Origin: Anaerococcus urinomassiliensis
GTDB lineage: Bacteria; Bacillota; Clostridia; Tissierellales; Peptoniphilaceae
Direction: 5' to 3'
DNA: 64,000 nt
Assembly (NCBI RefSeq): GCF_900128425.1
Contig: NZ_LT635782.1
Location: 783,359-847,358 of the forward strand
Positions 37,470 through 48,478 of the stretch are shown here, piece by piece (the first letter of the stretch is position 1; every line of letters starts with the position of its first letter). The position numbers and the translations under genes were made by a program. The notes under the pieces were generated by a model that saw nothing but the letters and a program-made list of their open reading frames with translations, was not told the DNA's origin and made no database searches.

Positions 37470-38063
37470 TTATACAAGTCTATTCATTATTATATCCAAG
37501 CCAAAATACCAAGCCATAGAATAAGCAAATATAGGTAGTGGTTTACACAGAAATATAATTTTTACAAATTTTTTAAAACTCATATTGCTCAAGCCTGTTA
37601 CATAGCAAAGGAAGTCATCAGGTGCTACAGGCAATAGTATGGCCCAGGCAAAAAACTTTTCGTATGAATCTTCTTTAATCTTATCCTTATACTTGCTAAA
37701 CTTATCTTCACCAAATACCTTGATGACAAGGTCCTTGCCAAAGGATTTGGATATCAAAAAGTTTATTATAGATCCTATACATATGGAAATGTAGTTGTAG
37801 ATAAATCCTTTCAATGGTCCAAAAGTTATCACTCCAAAGGCAAGTATTATGCCTCCTGGAACTCCTGGAACGACAACTTGCATAATATTTGCTAGAAAAA
37901 ATATCAAAAATGCCCAAGGTCCATATGATAGGACATAGTCTCTAAAACTTTCTAGAGAATCAAAGGTCCCATTTTTGTATCCCATATAAGCTAATAAGCA
38001 AAAGATAATAAATACCCCTGCTGAAATTATCGAAAACTTATTCTTTTTTATAAAATCAGTCAT
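37470..38063 (-). CDS. TVP38/TMEM64 (VTT-domain) membrane protein, copy 2
   Basis: A 197-residue paralogue of the preceding gene, alike throughout: LKGFIYNYISICIGSIINF, ISKSFGKD, KFFAWAILLPVAPDDFLCYVTGLSNMSFKK quoted in adjoining parts. The same five-span layout is kept. The two genes face the same way, 77 bases apart. Each has its own palindromic site upstream, which suggests two separate promoters under one repressor. The C-terminal ends differ most. Function is inferred from the family only. Confidence 0.9.
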   Translation of the reverse strand: MTDFIKKNKFSIISAGVFIIFCLLAYMGYKNGTFDSLESFRDYVLSYGPWAFLIFFLANIMQVVVPGVPGGIILAFGVITFGPLKGFIYNYISICIGSIINFLISKSFGKDLVIKVFGEDKFSKYKDKIKEDSYEKFFAWAILLPVAPDDFLCYVTGLSNMSFKKFVKIIFLCKPLPIFAYSMAWYFGLDIIMNRLV

Positions 38064-38101
38064 AATTCCTTCTTAAAATAAAAATACTATAAAATTACAT
38101 A

Positions 38102-38124
38102 GTGTACTATATATTATAGTACAC
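38102..38124. promoter_or_regulatory. Palindromic operator in front of VTT copy 2
   Basis: GTGTACTATA-TAT-TATAGTACAC is a perfect 10-base inverted repeat about 40 bases upstream of the start codon. The TGTACTA/TAGTACA half-sites resemble sites described for GntR-family regulators of the YtrA type; this resemblance is from memory. Confidence 0.75.
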
Positions 38125-38380
38125 CTTTCTTTAATTATTTCAATAAAGCTTAAAGATAAATTTATATATTAAATGTATATACAAGTTTAGTAAATTATTA
38201 ACTTTATAATGTTAAAATCATTTAATATCTATATTATAATAGATGTTTATAAATATTTTAAATTTAGTTTAGAAATATTTATAATGCGACCTATATCTTC
38301 TTTATATATATCTCTTTTACTTAGACTAATATATACCCATATACTAATGTGTAAAAATAGGGCAAATCTTATATTAAATC
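38125..38380. other. AT-rich gap without a recognisable gene
   Basis: The 410-base gap between VTT copy 2 and leuS holds the operator at its left end and the leuS terminator at its right end. The middle is very AT-rich. One 62-codon frame (38209-38397) has no ribosome binding site and overlaps the terminator. I see no gene or RNA here. Confidence 0.6.
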
Positions 38381-38441
38381 AAAAACCCCCATGCTAAGGA
38401 TATCCTTGATAAAAATGAGATATGCTTAGCCTGAGGGCCTT
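38381..38441 (-). terminator. Long terminator after leuS
   Basis: On the minus strand CCCTCAGGCTAAGCATATC pairs with GATATCCTTAGCATGGGGG, with small mismatches, then a TTTTT run. It ends the rarA-asnS-leuS unit. Confidence 0.85.
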
Positions 38442-38473
38442 TGTTTTTATAGACTAGATCATCTTAGCCTATC

Positions 38474-40894
38474 TTATCCCACGACAATATTTAAAATCTT
38501 GCCTGGAACATATATTATTTTTCTTATTTCCTTATCTGCTATGTGATTTGCTATATTGCTATCACTTTTGGCAGCTTCTATGGCATCATCTTTGTTTGCA
38601 TCTATTGGCATTATCACCTTGCCACGCACTTTGCCGTTGATTTGAACTGGCATTTCAAATTCATCTTTGACAAGCTTCTTCTCATCATAAGTTGGCCAAG
38701 ATGTTTGGTTTAGCTTTCCTTCAAATCCTGCCATTTGCCACAATTCTTCTGTTAGGTGTGGAGCAACTGGATTTAGTAAGATTACATAAGTTTTAAAGTC
38801 TGCTTTTGTGATTTTACCTGCTGCTCTCATATCGTTTGATAGGGACATTAGGCTTGCTATAGCTGTATTAAATTTAAGATTTTCATAATCTTCTGTGACC
38901 TTTTTGATTGTTTGATGGATTGATACTTCAAGATCTTTAGAATATTGGTCCCCATCTTCTACTAGGTCAATCATGTTATAAACACGTTCTAAGTATTTTC
39001 TACAGCCGCGAACCCCCTCATCAGACCAAATTGCTGTTGATGAGAAGTCTCCTATAAACATCTCGTAAGTTCTTAAGGTATCTGCCCCATAATCACGGAT
39101 AATGTCATCAGGATTTACCACATTGCCACGAGATTTACTCATTTTTTGGTGGTCTTCTCCTAGTATCATACCATGGCTGGTTCTCTTCATATATGGTTCT
39201 TTTGTTGGAACTACTCCAAGGTCGTATAGGAATTTGTGCCAGAACCTTGAATATAGCAAGTGAAGAGTAGTATGTTCCATTCCACCATTGTACCAATCAA
39301 CTGGACTGTAGTAATCCAAAGCTTCCTTACTTGCAAGGGCATCATTATTATGAGGATCCATATACCTTAAGTAGTACCAAGAAGATCCTGCCCATTGTGG
39401 CATGGTGTCTGTTTCTCTTTTTGCAGCTTTTCCACAAATTGGACAAGTTGTATTAACAAAATCTTCTATTTCAGCTAGTGGTGATTCTCCAGTTGATGTT
39501 GGTTCGTATGACTCTACTTCTGGTAATTTTACTGGAAGGTCAGCTTCGTCTACTGGCACCCAACCGTGCTCTTCGCAATAAACCATAGGTATTGGTTCTC
39601 CCCAATATCTTTGGCGGGAGAATACCCAGTCACGTAGCTTAAAGTTTGTTGTAGCCCCTCCTAAGTTATTTTCTTCTATATATTCTATAGCCTTTTTCTT
39701 GGCCTCTGTCGCATTAAGACCGTTTAAGAATTCAGAGTTTATTGATATTCCTTGGTTGATGTCTGTTAGAGGTAATTCTCCATCAGCTTCATAAACAGGT
39801 ATTATAGGCATATCAAATGTTTTTGCAAATTCATAGTCCCTGCTATCATGTGCTGGTACAGCCATTATAGCGCCTGTACCATAGGTCATAAGCACATAGT
39901 CTGATACCCAGATTGGTATTTCTTTGCATGAAAGGGGATTGATTGCTGATATTCCATCAAGCATAACCCCAGTCTTGTCTTTGTTTAGTTCAGCTCTTTC
40001 GAAATCTGATTTTTTGCATGCCTCTTCTTGGTAGGAAATAACTTCATCAAAATTATTAATCTTATCCTTGTATTGGTCAAGGATAGGGTGTTCTGGCGAA
40101 ATTACCATGTAGGTCACACCAAAGATTGTATCTGGGCGAGTTGTATAAACAGTAAGTTTATCATCAGAATCTTTGATAGTAAAGTCTACATTTGCGCCCT
40201 TAGATCTGCCAATCCAGTTGATTTGTTGAGCCTTAATCCTATCTTCATAGTCAACTTCGTTAAGGTCATCGATCAGCCTATCAGCGTATTCTGTGATCTT
40301 TAGCATCCATTGGTTTTTCATCTTGTGAACTACTTCGCTGCCACATCTTTCGCACTTGCCATCAACTACTTCTTCGTTGGCAAGGCCTACTTGGCAGGAT
40401 GGGCACCAGTTTACGCTCATTTCATTTTTGTAAGCTAGGCCGTGCTTGTATAGTTGGATGAAAATCCACTGACTCCACTTGTAATAATCTGGGTCAGTTG
40501 TATTTACTTCTCTGTCCCAGTCGAAGGAAAAACCAATTGATTTTAGTTGGTTCTTGAAGTTCTTGATATTATCTTCAGTAACTTTTGCTGGGTGGATTTT
40601 ATTTTTGATAGCATAGTTTTCTGTAGGAAGTCCAAAAGCATCAAAGCCCATCGGATATAGGACATTGTAACCTTCAAGTCTTCTCTTTCTTGCAACAACG
40701 TCAAGGGCTGTGTATGGTCTTGGGTGGCCAACATGTAGACCTTGACCTGATGGATAAGGAAATTCTACCAAAGCATAATATTTTTCCTTATCATGGTCTA
40801 TTTCACTGTGAAAAGTATTATCTTCATCCCAAATTTTTTGCCATTTCTTTTCTACGGCATTGGGATTGTATTCAGGAAATTTATTTTCTGTCAT
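38474..40894 (-). CDS. leuS: Leucyl-tRNA synthetase
   Basis: A class I synthetase of 806 residues. The HIGH motif appears as [10 protein letters not shown] near residue 55, and KMSKS as [11 protein letters not shown] near 575. The zinc-binding region has CPSCQVG and CERCGSE. The editing domain (about 220-420) includes [12 protein letters not shown] and [17 protein letters not shown] typical C-terminal domain follows. It is the last gene of the group, 8 bases after asnS. No T-box leader is present upstream. Confidence 0.98.
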   Translation of the reverse strand: MTENKFPEYNPNAVEKKWQKIWDEDNTFHSEIDHDKEKYYALVEFPYPSGQGLHVGHPRPYTALDVVARKRRLEGYNVLYPMGFDAFGLPTENYAIKNKIHPAKVTEDNIKNFKNQLKSIGFSFDWDREVNTTDPDYYKWSQWIFIQLYKHGLAYKNEMSVNWCPSCQVGLANEEVVDGKCERCGSEVVHKMKNQWMLKITEYADRLIDDLNEVDYEDRIKAQQINWIGRSKGANVDFTIKDSDDKLTVYTTRPDTIFGVTYMVISPEHPILDQYKDKINNFDEVISYQEEACKKSDFERAELNKDKTGVMLDGISAINPLSCKEIPIWVSDYVLMTYGTGAIMAVPAHDSRDYEFAKTFDMPIIPVYEADGELPLTDINQGISINSEFLNGLNATEAKKKAIEYIEENNLGGATTNFKLRDWVFSRQRYWGEPIPMVYCEEHGWVPVDEADLPVKLPEVESYEPTSTGESPLAEIEDFVNTTCPICGKAAKRETDTMPQWAGSSWYYLRYMDPHNNDALASKEALDYYSPVDWYNGGMEHTTLHLLYSRFWHKFLYDLGVVPTKEPYMKRTSHGMILGEDHQKMSKSRGNVVNPDDIIRDYGADTLRTYEMFIGDFSSTAIWSDEGVRGCRKYLERVYNMIDLVEDGDQYSKDLEVSIHQTIKKVTEDYENLKFNTAIASLMSLSNDMRAAGKITKADFKTYVILLNPVAPHLTEELWQMAGFEGKLNQTSWPTYDEKKLVKDEFEMPVQINGKVRGKVIMPIDANKDDAIEAAKSDSNIANHIADKEIRKIIYVPGKILNIVVG

Positions 40895-40902
40895 TTTTCC
40901 AC

Positions 40903-42291
40903 CTAGTTTCTATCTGCAAATGCATTTACATATCTTGGGTAAGGGATTACGTCACGGATATTTTTCATACCTGTTACATACATTACAGCACGTTCAAAAC
41001 CTAAACCATAGCCTGAGTGAACAACACTACCAAATCTTCTTAGATCAAGATAGTTTTGATAGTCTTCTTCTTTTAGACCATTTTCTTCAAATGATTTTAG
41101 AAGTTCTTCCATATTTTCTTCCCTTTGAGAACCACCTATTAGTTCTCCTACTCCAGGAACGAGCATATCAAAGGCAGCTACTGTCTTGCCATCTGCATTT
41201 CTCTTCATGTAAAATGCCTTGATATCTTTTGGATAGTCAGTTACAAATACAGGTCCATCCACTATTACTTCTGATAGGTATCTTTCGTGTTCAGTTTGTA
41301 GGTCCATGCCCCATTCAACTGGGAATTCGAATTTTTGTCCGCTTTCCTTTAGCTTTTCTATGGCATCAGTATATGTTATTCTTGCAAATTCAGCATTTCT
41401 AACTTTTTCTAGTCTTTCAAATAGACCCTCATCTATGAATCTATTGAAAAATTCCATTTCATCTTTGTTATTTTCAAGGACATAGTCGATTATATATTTA
41501 ATCATATATTCAGCCACATCCATTGCTACATTGTAATCAGCAAAAGCCAATTCAGGTTCTAGCATCCAGAATTCTGCAGCGTGTCTTGGTGTGTTTGATT
41601 CTTCTGCTCTAAAGGTTGGACCAAAGGTATATACATCACCAAAGGCTAAAGCATAATCTTCTGCTTCTAGTTGGCCGGATACTGTTAGGTATGATTTTTT
41701 GCCAAAGAAATCTTTGCCATAATCCACGCTTCCGTCTTCTTTTAATGGAACTTCTTTTGGGTTAATAGTTGTGATATTAAACATTTCCCCAGCACCCTCA
41801 GCGTCAGAACCAGTAACTATTGGTGGGTTCACATACAAGAATCCTCTCTCTTGGAAGAATTTATGTAGTGCATAAGCTAGTGAACTTCTAACCTTAAATA
41901 CGGCTCTAAATGTATTTGTTCTTGGTCTAAGGTGAGGAATGGTTCTCATAAATTCTAGGGTTTGTCTTTGTTTTTGGATTGGAAACTTATCTGAAGATTC
42001 GCCCAAAACTTCGATATTATCAGCTTGGATTTCATAAGGAGTCTTATTATTGCCTGTAGCTACAAGTTTACCTTCAACTTTTAAGCTTGTTGATAAAAAT
42101 TGATGGGAAAGTTCATCGTAATTTTCCTTATCTTTTCCTACTACTATTTGTAAGTTCTTGAAAGTAGAACCATCATTTAGCTCTATAAAACCAACATTTT
42201 TACTAAATCTTGAGTTTCTTATCCAACCTGATACAAGAACATCTGTATCGACATATTTATCTATATCATTTAAAATTTCTCTAATCTTCAT
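40903..42291 (-). CDS. asnS: Asparaginyl-tRNA synthetase
   Basis: A class II synthetase of 462 residues. The N-terminal OB-fold (about 17-95, [19 protein letters not shown]) binds the anticodon. Motif 2 is [22 protein letters not shown], quoted here as [16 protein letters not shown], and motif 3 is [15 protein letters not shown]. The N-rich rather than D-specific motif 2 loop ([12 protein letters not shown]) marks AsnS. Its ATG overlaps the end of rarA by 11 bases. Confidence 0.97.
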   Translation of the reverse strand: MKIREILNDIDKYVDTDVLVSGWIRNSRFSKNVGFIELNDGSTFKNLQIVVGKDKENYDELSHQFLSTSLKVEGKLVATGNNKTPYEIQADNIEVLGESSDKFPIQKQRQTLEFMRTIPHLRPRTNTFRAVFKVRSSLAYALHKFFQERGFLYVNPPIVTGSDAEGAGEMFNITTINPKEVPLKEDGSVDYGKDFFGKKSYLTVSGQLEAEDYALAFGDVYTFGPTFRAEESNTPRHAAEFWMLEPELAFADYNVAMDVAEYMIKYIIDYVLENNKDEMEFFNRFIDEGLFERLEKVRNAEFARITYTDAIEKLKESGQKFEFPVEWGMDLQTEHERYLSEVIVDGPVFVTDYPKDIKAFYMKRNADGKTVAAFDMLVPGVGELIGGSQREENMEELLKSFEENGLKEEDYQNYLDLRRFGSVVHSGYGLGFERAVMYVTGMKNIRDVIPYPRYVNAFADRN

Positions 42292-43600
42292 TGTTTCCTT
42301 CTTTCCTTTTTTCTAATCTTTCTATCATTTGTTTTTCATATCCAACAAAAATCGGATCATAAAATTTTTCCCCTACAAATTCATCTGGCAGATAAGCCTG
42401 ATCTACATATCCACCATAATCGTGGGGATAGAGGTAAGTGTCATGGATTAAGTTTTTACTGCCTGGATAATGGGAATCTTTGAGCTTATTTGGCACTTCT
42501 CTGTCAGGATTATTCTTCACAAAATCCATAGCCTTTGCTATTGCCTTATAAGTTGAGTTGCTCTTAGGAGCAGCTGCAAGATATGTGACAGTTTGAGCTA
42601 GAATTATCCTAGCTTCTGGCATACCAACTGTGTTTATAGCATCAAAGGTTGATGTAGCAAGTATAAGAGCATTTGGATCTGCATTAGAAATATCTTCCGA
42701 TGCAAATATAATCATTCTCCTTGCAATGAACTTGATATCCTCACCAGATTCTAGCATCTTTTCCAGATAAAATAGGCTAGCATTAATATCTGATCCCCTC
42801 ATAGATTTGATAAAGGCAGATATAGTGTCGTAGTGCCTATCGCCCTTTTTGTCATAAATCGCAATCTTTTTTTGGATCGAGTGCTCGATAGTATCTTTAT
42901 CTATAATAATTTTACCATCTTTCTCATCTTCTGAAAATGTTGCAATCTCCAGACCATTGAGTAAAGCCCTGCTATCGCCATTTGAATATTTAATAAGAGT
43001 TTTTCTAGCGTCATTATTTATTTCAATATTCTTACTTGCTAGAATTGTATCATGACTTATAGCTTGATCTATTAACCTATCCAAATTTTTATCTGTTAAA
43101 GACTTTAACTCAAAAACATACATCCTAGATATTAGAGCCTTATTTACCTCAAAATATGGATTTTCAGTAGTTGCTCCAATAAGTATTATTGTAGAATTTT
43201 CTACAAAGGGCAAGAGATAATCTTGTTGTGACTTGTTGAACCTATGGATTTCATCTATAAACAAAATTGTTTTTTTATTCTCATAGCTTAAGTTATCCTT
43301 GGCTATTTGAATCTTATTTTTGACATCTCCTATGCCACTAGATACAGCTGATAGTTCCTCAAAAGCCATATTCGTAGACTGTGATATGATTTTAGCAAGT
43401 GTTGTCTTGCCAACACCCGGTGGACCGTAAAAAATCATAGAATATATTCTATCAGCCTTTATCATACGATTTATTATCATCCCCTCTCCTACCAAATGTT
43501 CTTGGCCAATATATTCCTCTAGGGTTTTTGGCCTAAGTCTATCTGCTAAGGGTGCCGATTTTTCTAATTCATATTGTCGATTTAGTTCAAATAAATCCAT
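42281..43600 (-). CDS. rarA: Replication-associated recombination protein A (RarA/MgsA)
   Basis: A 439-residue AAA+ ATPase that acts at stalled replication forks. Features: [21 protein letters not shown] at the start, Walker [15 protein letters not shown], Walker [14 protein letters not shown] and sensor 1 [10 protein letters not shown]. The C-terminal tetramerisation region contains [18 protein letters not shown] and [19 protein letters not shown]. It is the first gene of the group with asnS and leuS. The three have no obvious common function. Confidence 0.96.
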   Translation of the reverse strand: MDLFELNRQYELEKSAPLADRLRPKTLEEYIGQEHLVGEGMIINRMIKADRIYSMIFYGPPGVGKTTLAKIISQSTNMAFEELSAVSSGIGDVKNKIQIAKDNLSYENKKTILFIDEIHRFNKSQQDYLLPFVENSTIILIGATTENPYFEVNKALISRMYVFELKSLTDKNLDRLIDQAISHDTILASKNIEINNDARKTLIKYSNGDSRALLNGLEIATFSEDEKDGKIIIDKDTIEHSIQKKIAIYDKKGDRHYDTISAFIKSMRGSDINASLFYLEKMLESGEDIKFIARRMIIFASEDISNADPNALILATSTFDAINTVGMPEARIILAQTVTYLAAAPKSNSTYKAIAKAMDFVKNNPDREVPNKLKDSHYPGSKNLIHDTYLYPHDYGGYVDQAYLPDEFVGEKFYDPIFVGYEKQMIERLEKRKEGNNED

Positions 43601-43614
43601 AAAAGCCTTCCTAT

Positions 43615-43659
43615 AAAAAAAGAAGCTAGCTTATAGCCTAAGCCTTTCACTAGCATCTT
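43615..43659 (-). terminator. Terminator after nrdR
   Basis: Minus strand: GATGCTAG and CTAGCTTC pair around GGCTTAGGCTATAAG, which can also fold, followed by seven T residues. It closes the division cluster. Confidence 0.7.
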
Positions 43660-44108
43660 TAGTCTTTTAAATTAAGTATTTCTTCATAAAATGAATCTAC
43701 ATCTTTAAATTCTCTGTAAACTGAGGCAAAGCGTACATATGCGACAGGATCAAGATCTTTTAGTTCATCCATTACAAGTTCACCAATATATGTTGAAGTA
43801 ACTTCCTTTTTACCCGTATGGTTAATTTTTACTTCGACATTTTTTGCTACTTCTTCTATCTGATCCATGGAAACTGGTCTTTTTTGGCAACTTTTTACTA
43901 CCCCAGATATAATCTTTGCTGGGTTAAAAGATTCTCTAGTTTCATCCTTTTTTATAACCATAAGGGTATTATCTTCGTACCTCTCATAGGTTGAAAATCT
44001 TTTGTCGCAATCTTCACAAAGCCTTCTACGTCTGATAGCTGTGTCATCTTCGGTGGCTCTTGAATCAAGAACTCTTGTATTATTTGAATGACAATAAGGG
44101 CATTTCAT
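43659..44108 (-). CDS. nrdR: Transcriptional repressor NrdR
   Basis: A 149-residue regulator of ribonucleotide reductase genes. The zinc ribbon has MKCPYCHSNNT and RRLCEDCDKRFST. The ATP-cone domain (about 48-138) begins with VIKKDETRESFNPAKI. It responds to ATP and dATP. It starts 2 bases after ftsZ, an unusual partner, although both genes serve growth and division. No nrd gene is in the window. Confidence 0.96.
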   Translation of the reverse strand: MKCPYCHSNNTRVLDSRATEDDTAIRRRRLCEDCDKRFSTYERYEDNTLMVIKKDETRESFNPAKIISGVVKSCQKRPVSMDQIEEVAKNVEVKINHTGKKEVTSTYIGELVMDELKDLDPVAYVRFASVYREFKDVDSFYEEILNLKD

Positions 44109-44109
44109 A

Positions 44110-45216
44110 TTACTTTAAGAAGTCTGGTAAATCTATATCGTCAAATGGATTTTTCTTAGCCTTTGTTTCTTGGTTTGATCTTTGATTTCTTGGAGCTGAT
44201 TCGTATTCGCTTCTTTGACTCCTGCGTGGATTAAGATCATCGTGGCGACTTGCCTTAGCTTGGTTGTCAAAACCTGTTGCAATTACTGTAATCTTGATGT
44301 CTTCACCAAGAGATTCATCACTACCAACACCAAAGATGATATTTGCATCAGAATCAATATTATCACGAATTAGTTCTGCAGCTTCGTTTGCTTCCATCAA
44401 ACCAACTTCAGCAGCTGTAACATTTAGTAAAACTGCTTTTGCACCATCAATAGATGTTTCAAGCAGTGGAGAATTGATAGCAGCTTTTGCTGCATCTACT
44501 GCTCTATTTTCGCCAGATGCACGGCCTATACCCATATGAGCTATACCTTGATCGCTCATGATTGATTCTACGTCAGCAAAGTCTAGGTTTATTACATTTG
44601 GTACTGCTATTAGTTCAGAAATACCTGAAACTGCATCCATCAAAACTTGGTCAGCAAGTTTAAATGCATCTACCATTGATGTTCTTTTTTCAACTATTTG
44701 AAGAAGTCTATCATTTGGAATTGTAATAAGTGTATCAACATTTTCTTTTAGTCTTTCTACACCTGCTTCTGCTTGGGATTGTCTTTTTCTACCTTCGAAT
44801 GTGAATGGTTTTGTAACAACACCTACAGTTAATATTCCCAAATCTTTTGCAACGTTAGCTACTATTGGAGCAGCACCTGTACCGGTACCACCACCCATTC
44901 CAGCAGTGATAAATACCATATCAGAACCCTTTAGAGATTCTGTGATATCATTTTTGCTTTCTTCAGCAGCTTTTTCTCCAACTTCTGGATTAGCTCCAGC
45001 GCCAAGTCCACGTGTTAGTTTTTCACCAATTTGTAGGCGAATATCTGCATTTGATTCTTGTAGAGTTTGTAAGTCTGTATTTACTGCTACAAATTCTACA
45101 CCTGATAGTCCATTGTCTCTCATTCGGCTGATAGCGTTGTTTCCACCGCCACCTACACCGATGACCTTAATTTTTGCTAATGCGCTATTGTCCATTTCCA
45201 TATTAATGTTTGCCAT
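44110..45216 (-). CDS. ftsZ: Cell division protein FtsZ
   Basis: The tubulin-like GTPase of the division ring, 368 residues from the chosen start. Motifs: [13 protein letters not shown], the tubulin signature [12 protein letters not shown], and [12 protein letters not shown]. The C-terminal linker (about 320-360) is short and polar. The last residues [10 protein letters not shown] form the conserved tail that binds FtsA, SepF and ZapA. I prefer ATG 45216, with GGGGGAAAC in front, to the upstream ATG at 45231. FtsA is not encoded beside it. Confidence 0.98.
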   Translation of the reverse strand: MANINMEMDNSALAKIKVIGVGGGGNNAISRMRDNGLSGVEFVAVNTDLQTLQESNADIRLQIGEKLTRGLGAGANPEVGEKAAEESKNDITESLKGSDMVFITAGMGGGTGTGAAPIVANVAKDLGILTVGVVTKPFTFEGRKRQSQAEAGVERLKENVDTLITIPNDRLLQIVEKRTSMVDAFKLADQVLMDAVSGISELIAVPNVINLDFADVESIMSDQGIAHMGIGRASGENRAVDAAKAAINSPLLETSIDGAKAVLLNVTAAEVGLMEANEAAELIRDNIDSDANIIFGVGSDESLGEDIKITVIATGFDNQAKASRHDDLNPRRSQRSEYESAPRNQRSNQETKAKKNPFDDIDLPDFLK

Positions 45217-45241
45217 TGTTTCCCCCGTCATCTCTAATTTT

Positions 45242-46075
45242 TTAATAATTTAAATCTTCACTAAATGATTGATCGTCCACTTTTACTTTAGGATTTTTGC
45301 CATTATCTAGGTCTATTTGAACAGCTAGAACTCCTTTTTGGTCTATATCATTTAGGATTTTATCTAGTAATTTTAACTTATCACTAATATTGTTCAAATC
45401 ACCGAATTTTACATCTATATCATTTAACATTATACCAATTTCAGCTTTATTTTCCAAATCTATTTCTTTTACCTTATCAATGTAGGAAAATTCCTGGATC
45501 GCCTTAATAAAATTGAGTGAAGCTTCCGAGCTAGTAAAGTTTTCCCCTGTGATATTCCTAAGCTTTGCCCCCCTTATTTTGATAAGTCCTTCATTATTTT
45601 CCAGGTTTTTTTCTATAATCTTAGCCTTGTTATCTATATAATAAGTCTTATCTTTTTCTTCTTGGTAAAAGAGCGGATAAGTTTCGTCTACTTCTATGGA
45701 TAAAAGATTTGGAAAGACTTTCTTGATTTCTACGCCATCGATAGTGTCAATAGCACTAATCCTTTCTTCACTGTCAGCTATATTATAAGTCAATATATTT
45801 TGTCCAATAGGATTTGATATTTGACTTATTATTTGTTCATCACTAATATTTTTGTTACCACTTATGTATATGTCTGATATCTGCATAAAAGGATGGATAT
45901 ATAAGCTGTAGAGAACAGTTAATAGAAATAATATGATCAGAAAAAATACAAAGGGCTTAGAAAATACCTTCTTCTCCTTTTCGAAGTTGCGATTGTTTTT
46001 CTTGGCCACGTATGTTTTCTTTATGGTTTTTCCATCTTTTTTTAAATATCTGTTGTCATTATTATTTTGCATCAT
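45242..46075 (-). CDS. Cell division protein FtsQ/DivIB
   Basis: A 277-residue division protein with a basic cytoplasmic head (about 1-40), one span (about 45-66) and a POTRA domain ([17 protein letters not shown]). A beta domain with [20 protein letters not shown] follows. It belongs to the FtsQLB complex that activates septal wall synthesis. The frame could begin at TTG 46081; I use ATG 46075. The gene overlaps the end of murG. Confidence 0.9.
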   Translation of the reverse strand: MMQNNNDNRYLKKDGKTIKKTYVAKKNNRNFEKEKKVFSKPFVFFLIILFLLTVLYSLYIHPFMQISDIYISGNKNISDEQIISQISNPIGQNILTYNIADSEERISAIDTIDGVEIKKVFPNLLSIEVDETYPLFYQEEKDKTYYIDNKAKIIEKNLENNEGLIKIRGAKLRNITGENFTSSEASLNFIKAIQEFSYIDKVKEIDLENKAEIGIMLNDIDVKFGDLNNISDKLKLLDKILNDIDQKGVLAVQIDLDNGKNPKVKVDDQSFSEDLNY

Positions 46076-47156
46076 TACCAACTAATTCCAATACTAAGTC
46101 TAGAATCTTATCACTAGCATCCTCATCTGCAAGAGATCCTGCAGCCTTGCCCATAGCTTCTAGCTTTTTTTTGTCATCTATTATAGAAACAATATTATCA
46201 TATAATATTTTGCCATCAAGATTTTTTTCTAATATCATAAGGGCTGCGCCATTGTCTACATAGGTTTGTGCATTATATTGTTGGTGATTTTCTGTGGTGT
46301 AAGCTTTAGGTATCAAAATAGATGGTTTCTTGACTGCAGATATTTCGGCAAGACTCATTGCCCCACTTGATGCTATTACCAAATCACTTACAGCGTAAAA
46401 TAAGTCTATATTGTCAATGTAGGAAAAAGCCTTAATATAAGGATTGTCAGTAACTTCTTCCATGAATTTATCGTAGTTGAGTCTACCTGTTTGATGAAGT
46501 AGGTAAAATTCATCCTTTAATATCTTTGAAAGTTCAATTATCGCCTTATTTAGGGCGTATGAACCGTTTGATCCACCAAAGGAGAAGACTACCGGTCTAT
46601 CTTTCTTGATGCCAAGTTTTGCTAAGTCCTCATCAGTAAAAGTTTCCTTGAAATTCGTCCTAACAGGATTGCCTGTAACTATAATATTATCCTTGTATTT
46701 TAAGTGTTTTTTGGCTTGAGGATAAGATATACATAGGTAGTCAACTTTTTTTGATAGGAATTTGGATGTGACCCCTGGATATGAATTTGATTCGTGGATT
46801 ATAGTAGGAACCTTAGCCTTAGCAGCCTTATATATAATAGGCCCGCATACATAGCCACCAGTTCCAATTGCTATATCCGGTTTATATTCATTTACTATAT
46901 GCCTTGCTGCCTTGAAACCCTTCATATTTTTGGATAAGGATTTGAAAAATCTTTTGTTAATCTTTCTAGGTAAGCCCATACCATCAATAGGCCTAAAATC
47001 ATAGCCATATTTTTTTGCTATAGCCTCTTCTGGACCACCTTTTATCCCAACATAAAGAATCTCACAGTTTTCAATATTAGCTTGTAATTTTTGGGCGATG
47101 GCTATGGCTGGATATATATGTCCACCTGTTCCACCACCTGACATTATTACTCTCAT
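46062..47156 (-). CDS. murG: UDP-N-acetylglucosamine transferase MurG (lipid II synthase)
   Basis: MurG adds GlcNAc to lipid I on the inner face of the membrane. The 364-residue GT28 protein has the glycine-rich start MSGGGTGGHIYPAIAIAQ, the second motif TGGYVCGPI, and the C-terminal UDP-GlcNAc site FSFGGSNGSYALN and VIASSGAMSLAEIS. It overlaps murD by 4 bases and ftsQ at its other end, so the cluster is tightly packed. Confidence 0.98.
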   Translation of the reverse strand: MRVIMSGGGTGGHIYPAIAIAQKLQANIENCEILYVGIKGGPEEAIAKKYGYDFRPIDGMGLPRKINKRFFKSLSKNMKGFKAARHIVNEYKPDIAIGTGGYVCGPIIYKAAKAKVPTIIHESNSYPGVTSKFLSKKVDYLCISYPQAKKHLKYKDNIIVTGNPVRTNFKETFTDEDLAKLGIKKDRPVVFSFGGSNGSYALNKAIIELSKILKDEFYLLHQTGRLNYDKFMEEVTDNPYIKAFSYIDNIDLFYAVSDLVIASSGAMSLAEISAVKKPSILIPKAYTTENHQQYNAQTYVDNGAALMILEKNLDGKILYDNIVSIIDDKKKLEAMGKAAGSLADEDASDKILDLVLELVGNDAK

Positions 47157-48478
47157 TTAATATTTCCTTTGTACTTATCAATCTTTTCTTTAAAATCTCG
47201 ACCCCTAGTTTGGTAGGAATCGTACATATCCCAGCTTGCACTAGCTGGAGATAGCAAGATGATATCAGGACTTTTGGCAATGCTAATAGCATATCTTACA
47301 GCCTCGTCCATATCATCAACTACTTTATATTTAACAGAATGTTTTTGGCACAAATCTTTTAGCATTTCTTTAGTTTCGCCAAGAATAATCATCTCTTTGC
47401 CATTTTTTGTAAAGGCTTTTACATAGTCACTATAGTCAATTTTCTTGTCATAGCCACCAGCAATAATTATAATGGGATCTGAAAAACTGTTGATAGCCTT
47501 TATAGAACTATCGACATTTGTACCCTTAGAATCATTATATATCTTAACACCTCTGACTTCATCTACAAATTCTAGACGGTGTTCTATAGAAACAAAGGTC
47601 TTGCTTGCTTTTGCTATTTGGTCAAAATCTAGCCCAAATAGGTAAGTTTGAAGGATAGCTGCCATCAAATTTTCATAATTATGGTTACCTATTATCTTTA
47701 AATCTTTGACATCCAAAACTTCGATTTCTTTGTCAGCTTCATTAAATATAATCTTATCATTTTTTAAATAAAGGCCTTTTTCCACCTTTGATTTGCTCGA
47801 AAATTCATAGATATTGGCCTTAAACTTATCCTTGTTCTTAGATAAAATCTCATCATCATGGTTGATGATTAAATAATCATTGGCATCTTGGTTTTTTGCA
47901 ATATTGAATTTGGAATTTATATAATCTTCGTAAGAACCATGCCAATCAATATGGTCAGGACTTATATTTAGTATGGCAGCAATATGTGGATGGTAGTAAG
48001 ATGTGTCTTTTAATTGGAAGGAAGATAATTCCTCAACAAAAACACTGTCATTGTTTTTCATCTGCCATAGGATTCCCTCACCAATATTGCCTACAGATAT
48101 AGCCTTAACTCCATTTTCATTTAATATATGACTAATCATAGAAGTTGTTGAAGTCTTACCATTAGTTCCAGTAATAGCTAAAAACTTCTTATCAGGAAAT
48201 ATCCTATATGATAATTCTATATCTGATATAATTTCATATTTTTCTGCAAGTCTCACCAATAAATCGTCGCTAGGTTTGATGCCTGGAGATTTTACTACGA
48301 AATCATAGTCAATATCCATGATTTTGCAATCAGAAATAGGGCTATACTTATAGCCCTTCAATTGTTCAATTTCTATTTTATTTTTATCATAAGTATAAAC
48401 TTGATAGTCCATTTGGGCTAAACATTTTACTGTTGATATACCACTGACAGCAAGTCCGTATACTAAAACTTTTCTCAT
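47153..48478 (-). CDS. murD: UDP-N-acetylmuramoylalanine-D-glutamate ligase
   Basis: MurD adds D-Glu to UDP-MurNAc-L-Ala. The 441-residue Mur ligase has the N-terminal nucleotide domain (VYGLAVSGIST), the ATP loop AITGTNGKTSTTSMI (about 105-120), and NISPDHIDWHGS and HRLEFV in the central domain. The ATG at 48478 overlaps the mraY stop (ATGA), which decides this start over a longer frame. Confidence 0.97.
   Translation of the reverse strand: MRKVLVYGLAVSGISTVKCLAQMDYQVYTYDKNKIEIEQLKGYKYSPISDCKIMDIDYDFVVKSPGIKPSDDLLVRLAEKYEIISDIELSYRIFPDKKFLAITGTNGKTSTTSMISHILNENGVKAISVGNIGEGILWQMKNNDSVFVEELSSFQLKDTSYYHPHIAAILNISPDHIDWHGSYEDYINSKFNIAKNQDANDYLIINHDDEILSKNKDKFKANIYEFSSKSKVEKGLYLKNDKIIFNEADKEIEVLDVKDLKIIGNHNYENLMAAILQTYLFGLDFDQIAKASKTFVSIEHRLEFVDEVRGVKIYNDSKGTNVDSSIKAINSFSDPIIIIAGGYDKKIDYSDYVKAFTKNGKEMIILGETKEMLKDLCQKHSVKYKVVDDMDEAVRYAISIAKSPDIILLSPASASWDMYDSYQTRGRDFKEKIDKYKGNIK

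Noticed and set aside
38209..38397. 62-codon open frame in the AT-rich gap before leuS
   Set aside because: No ribosome binding site, biased AT-rich composition, and its end overlaps the leuS terminator.
40895..40902. Possible T-box leader for leuS or asnS
   Set aside because: leuS follows asnS by 8 bases and asnS overlaps rarA, leaving no room; no T-box sequence was seen ahead of rarA.
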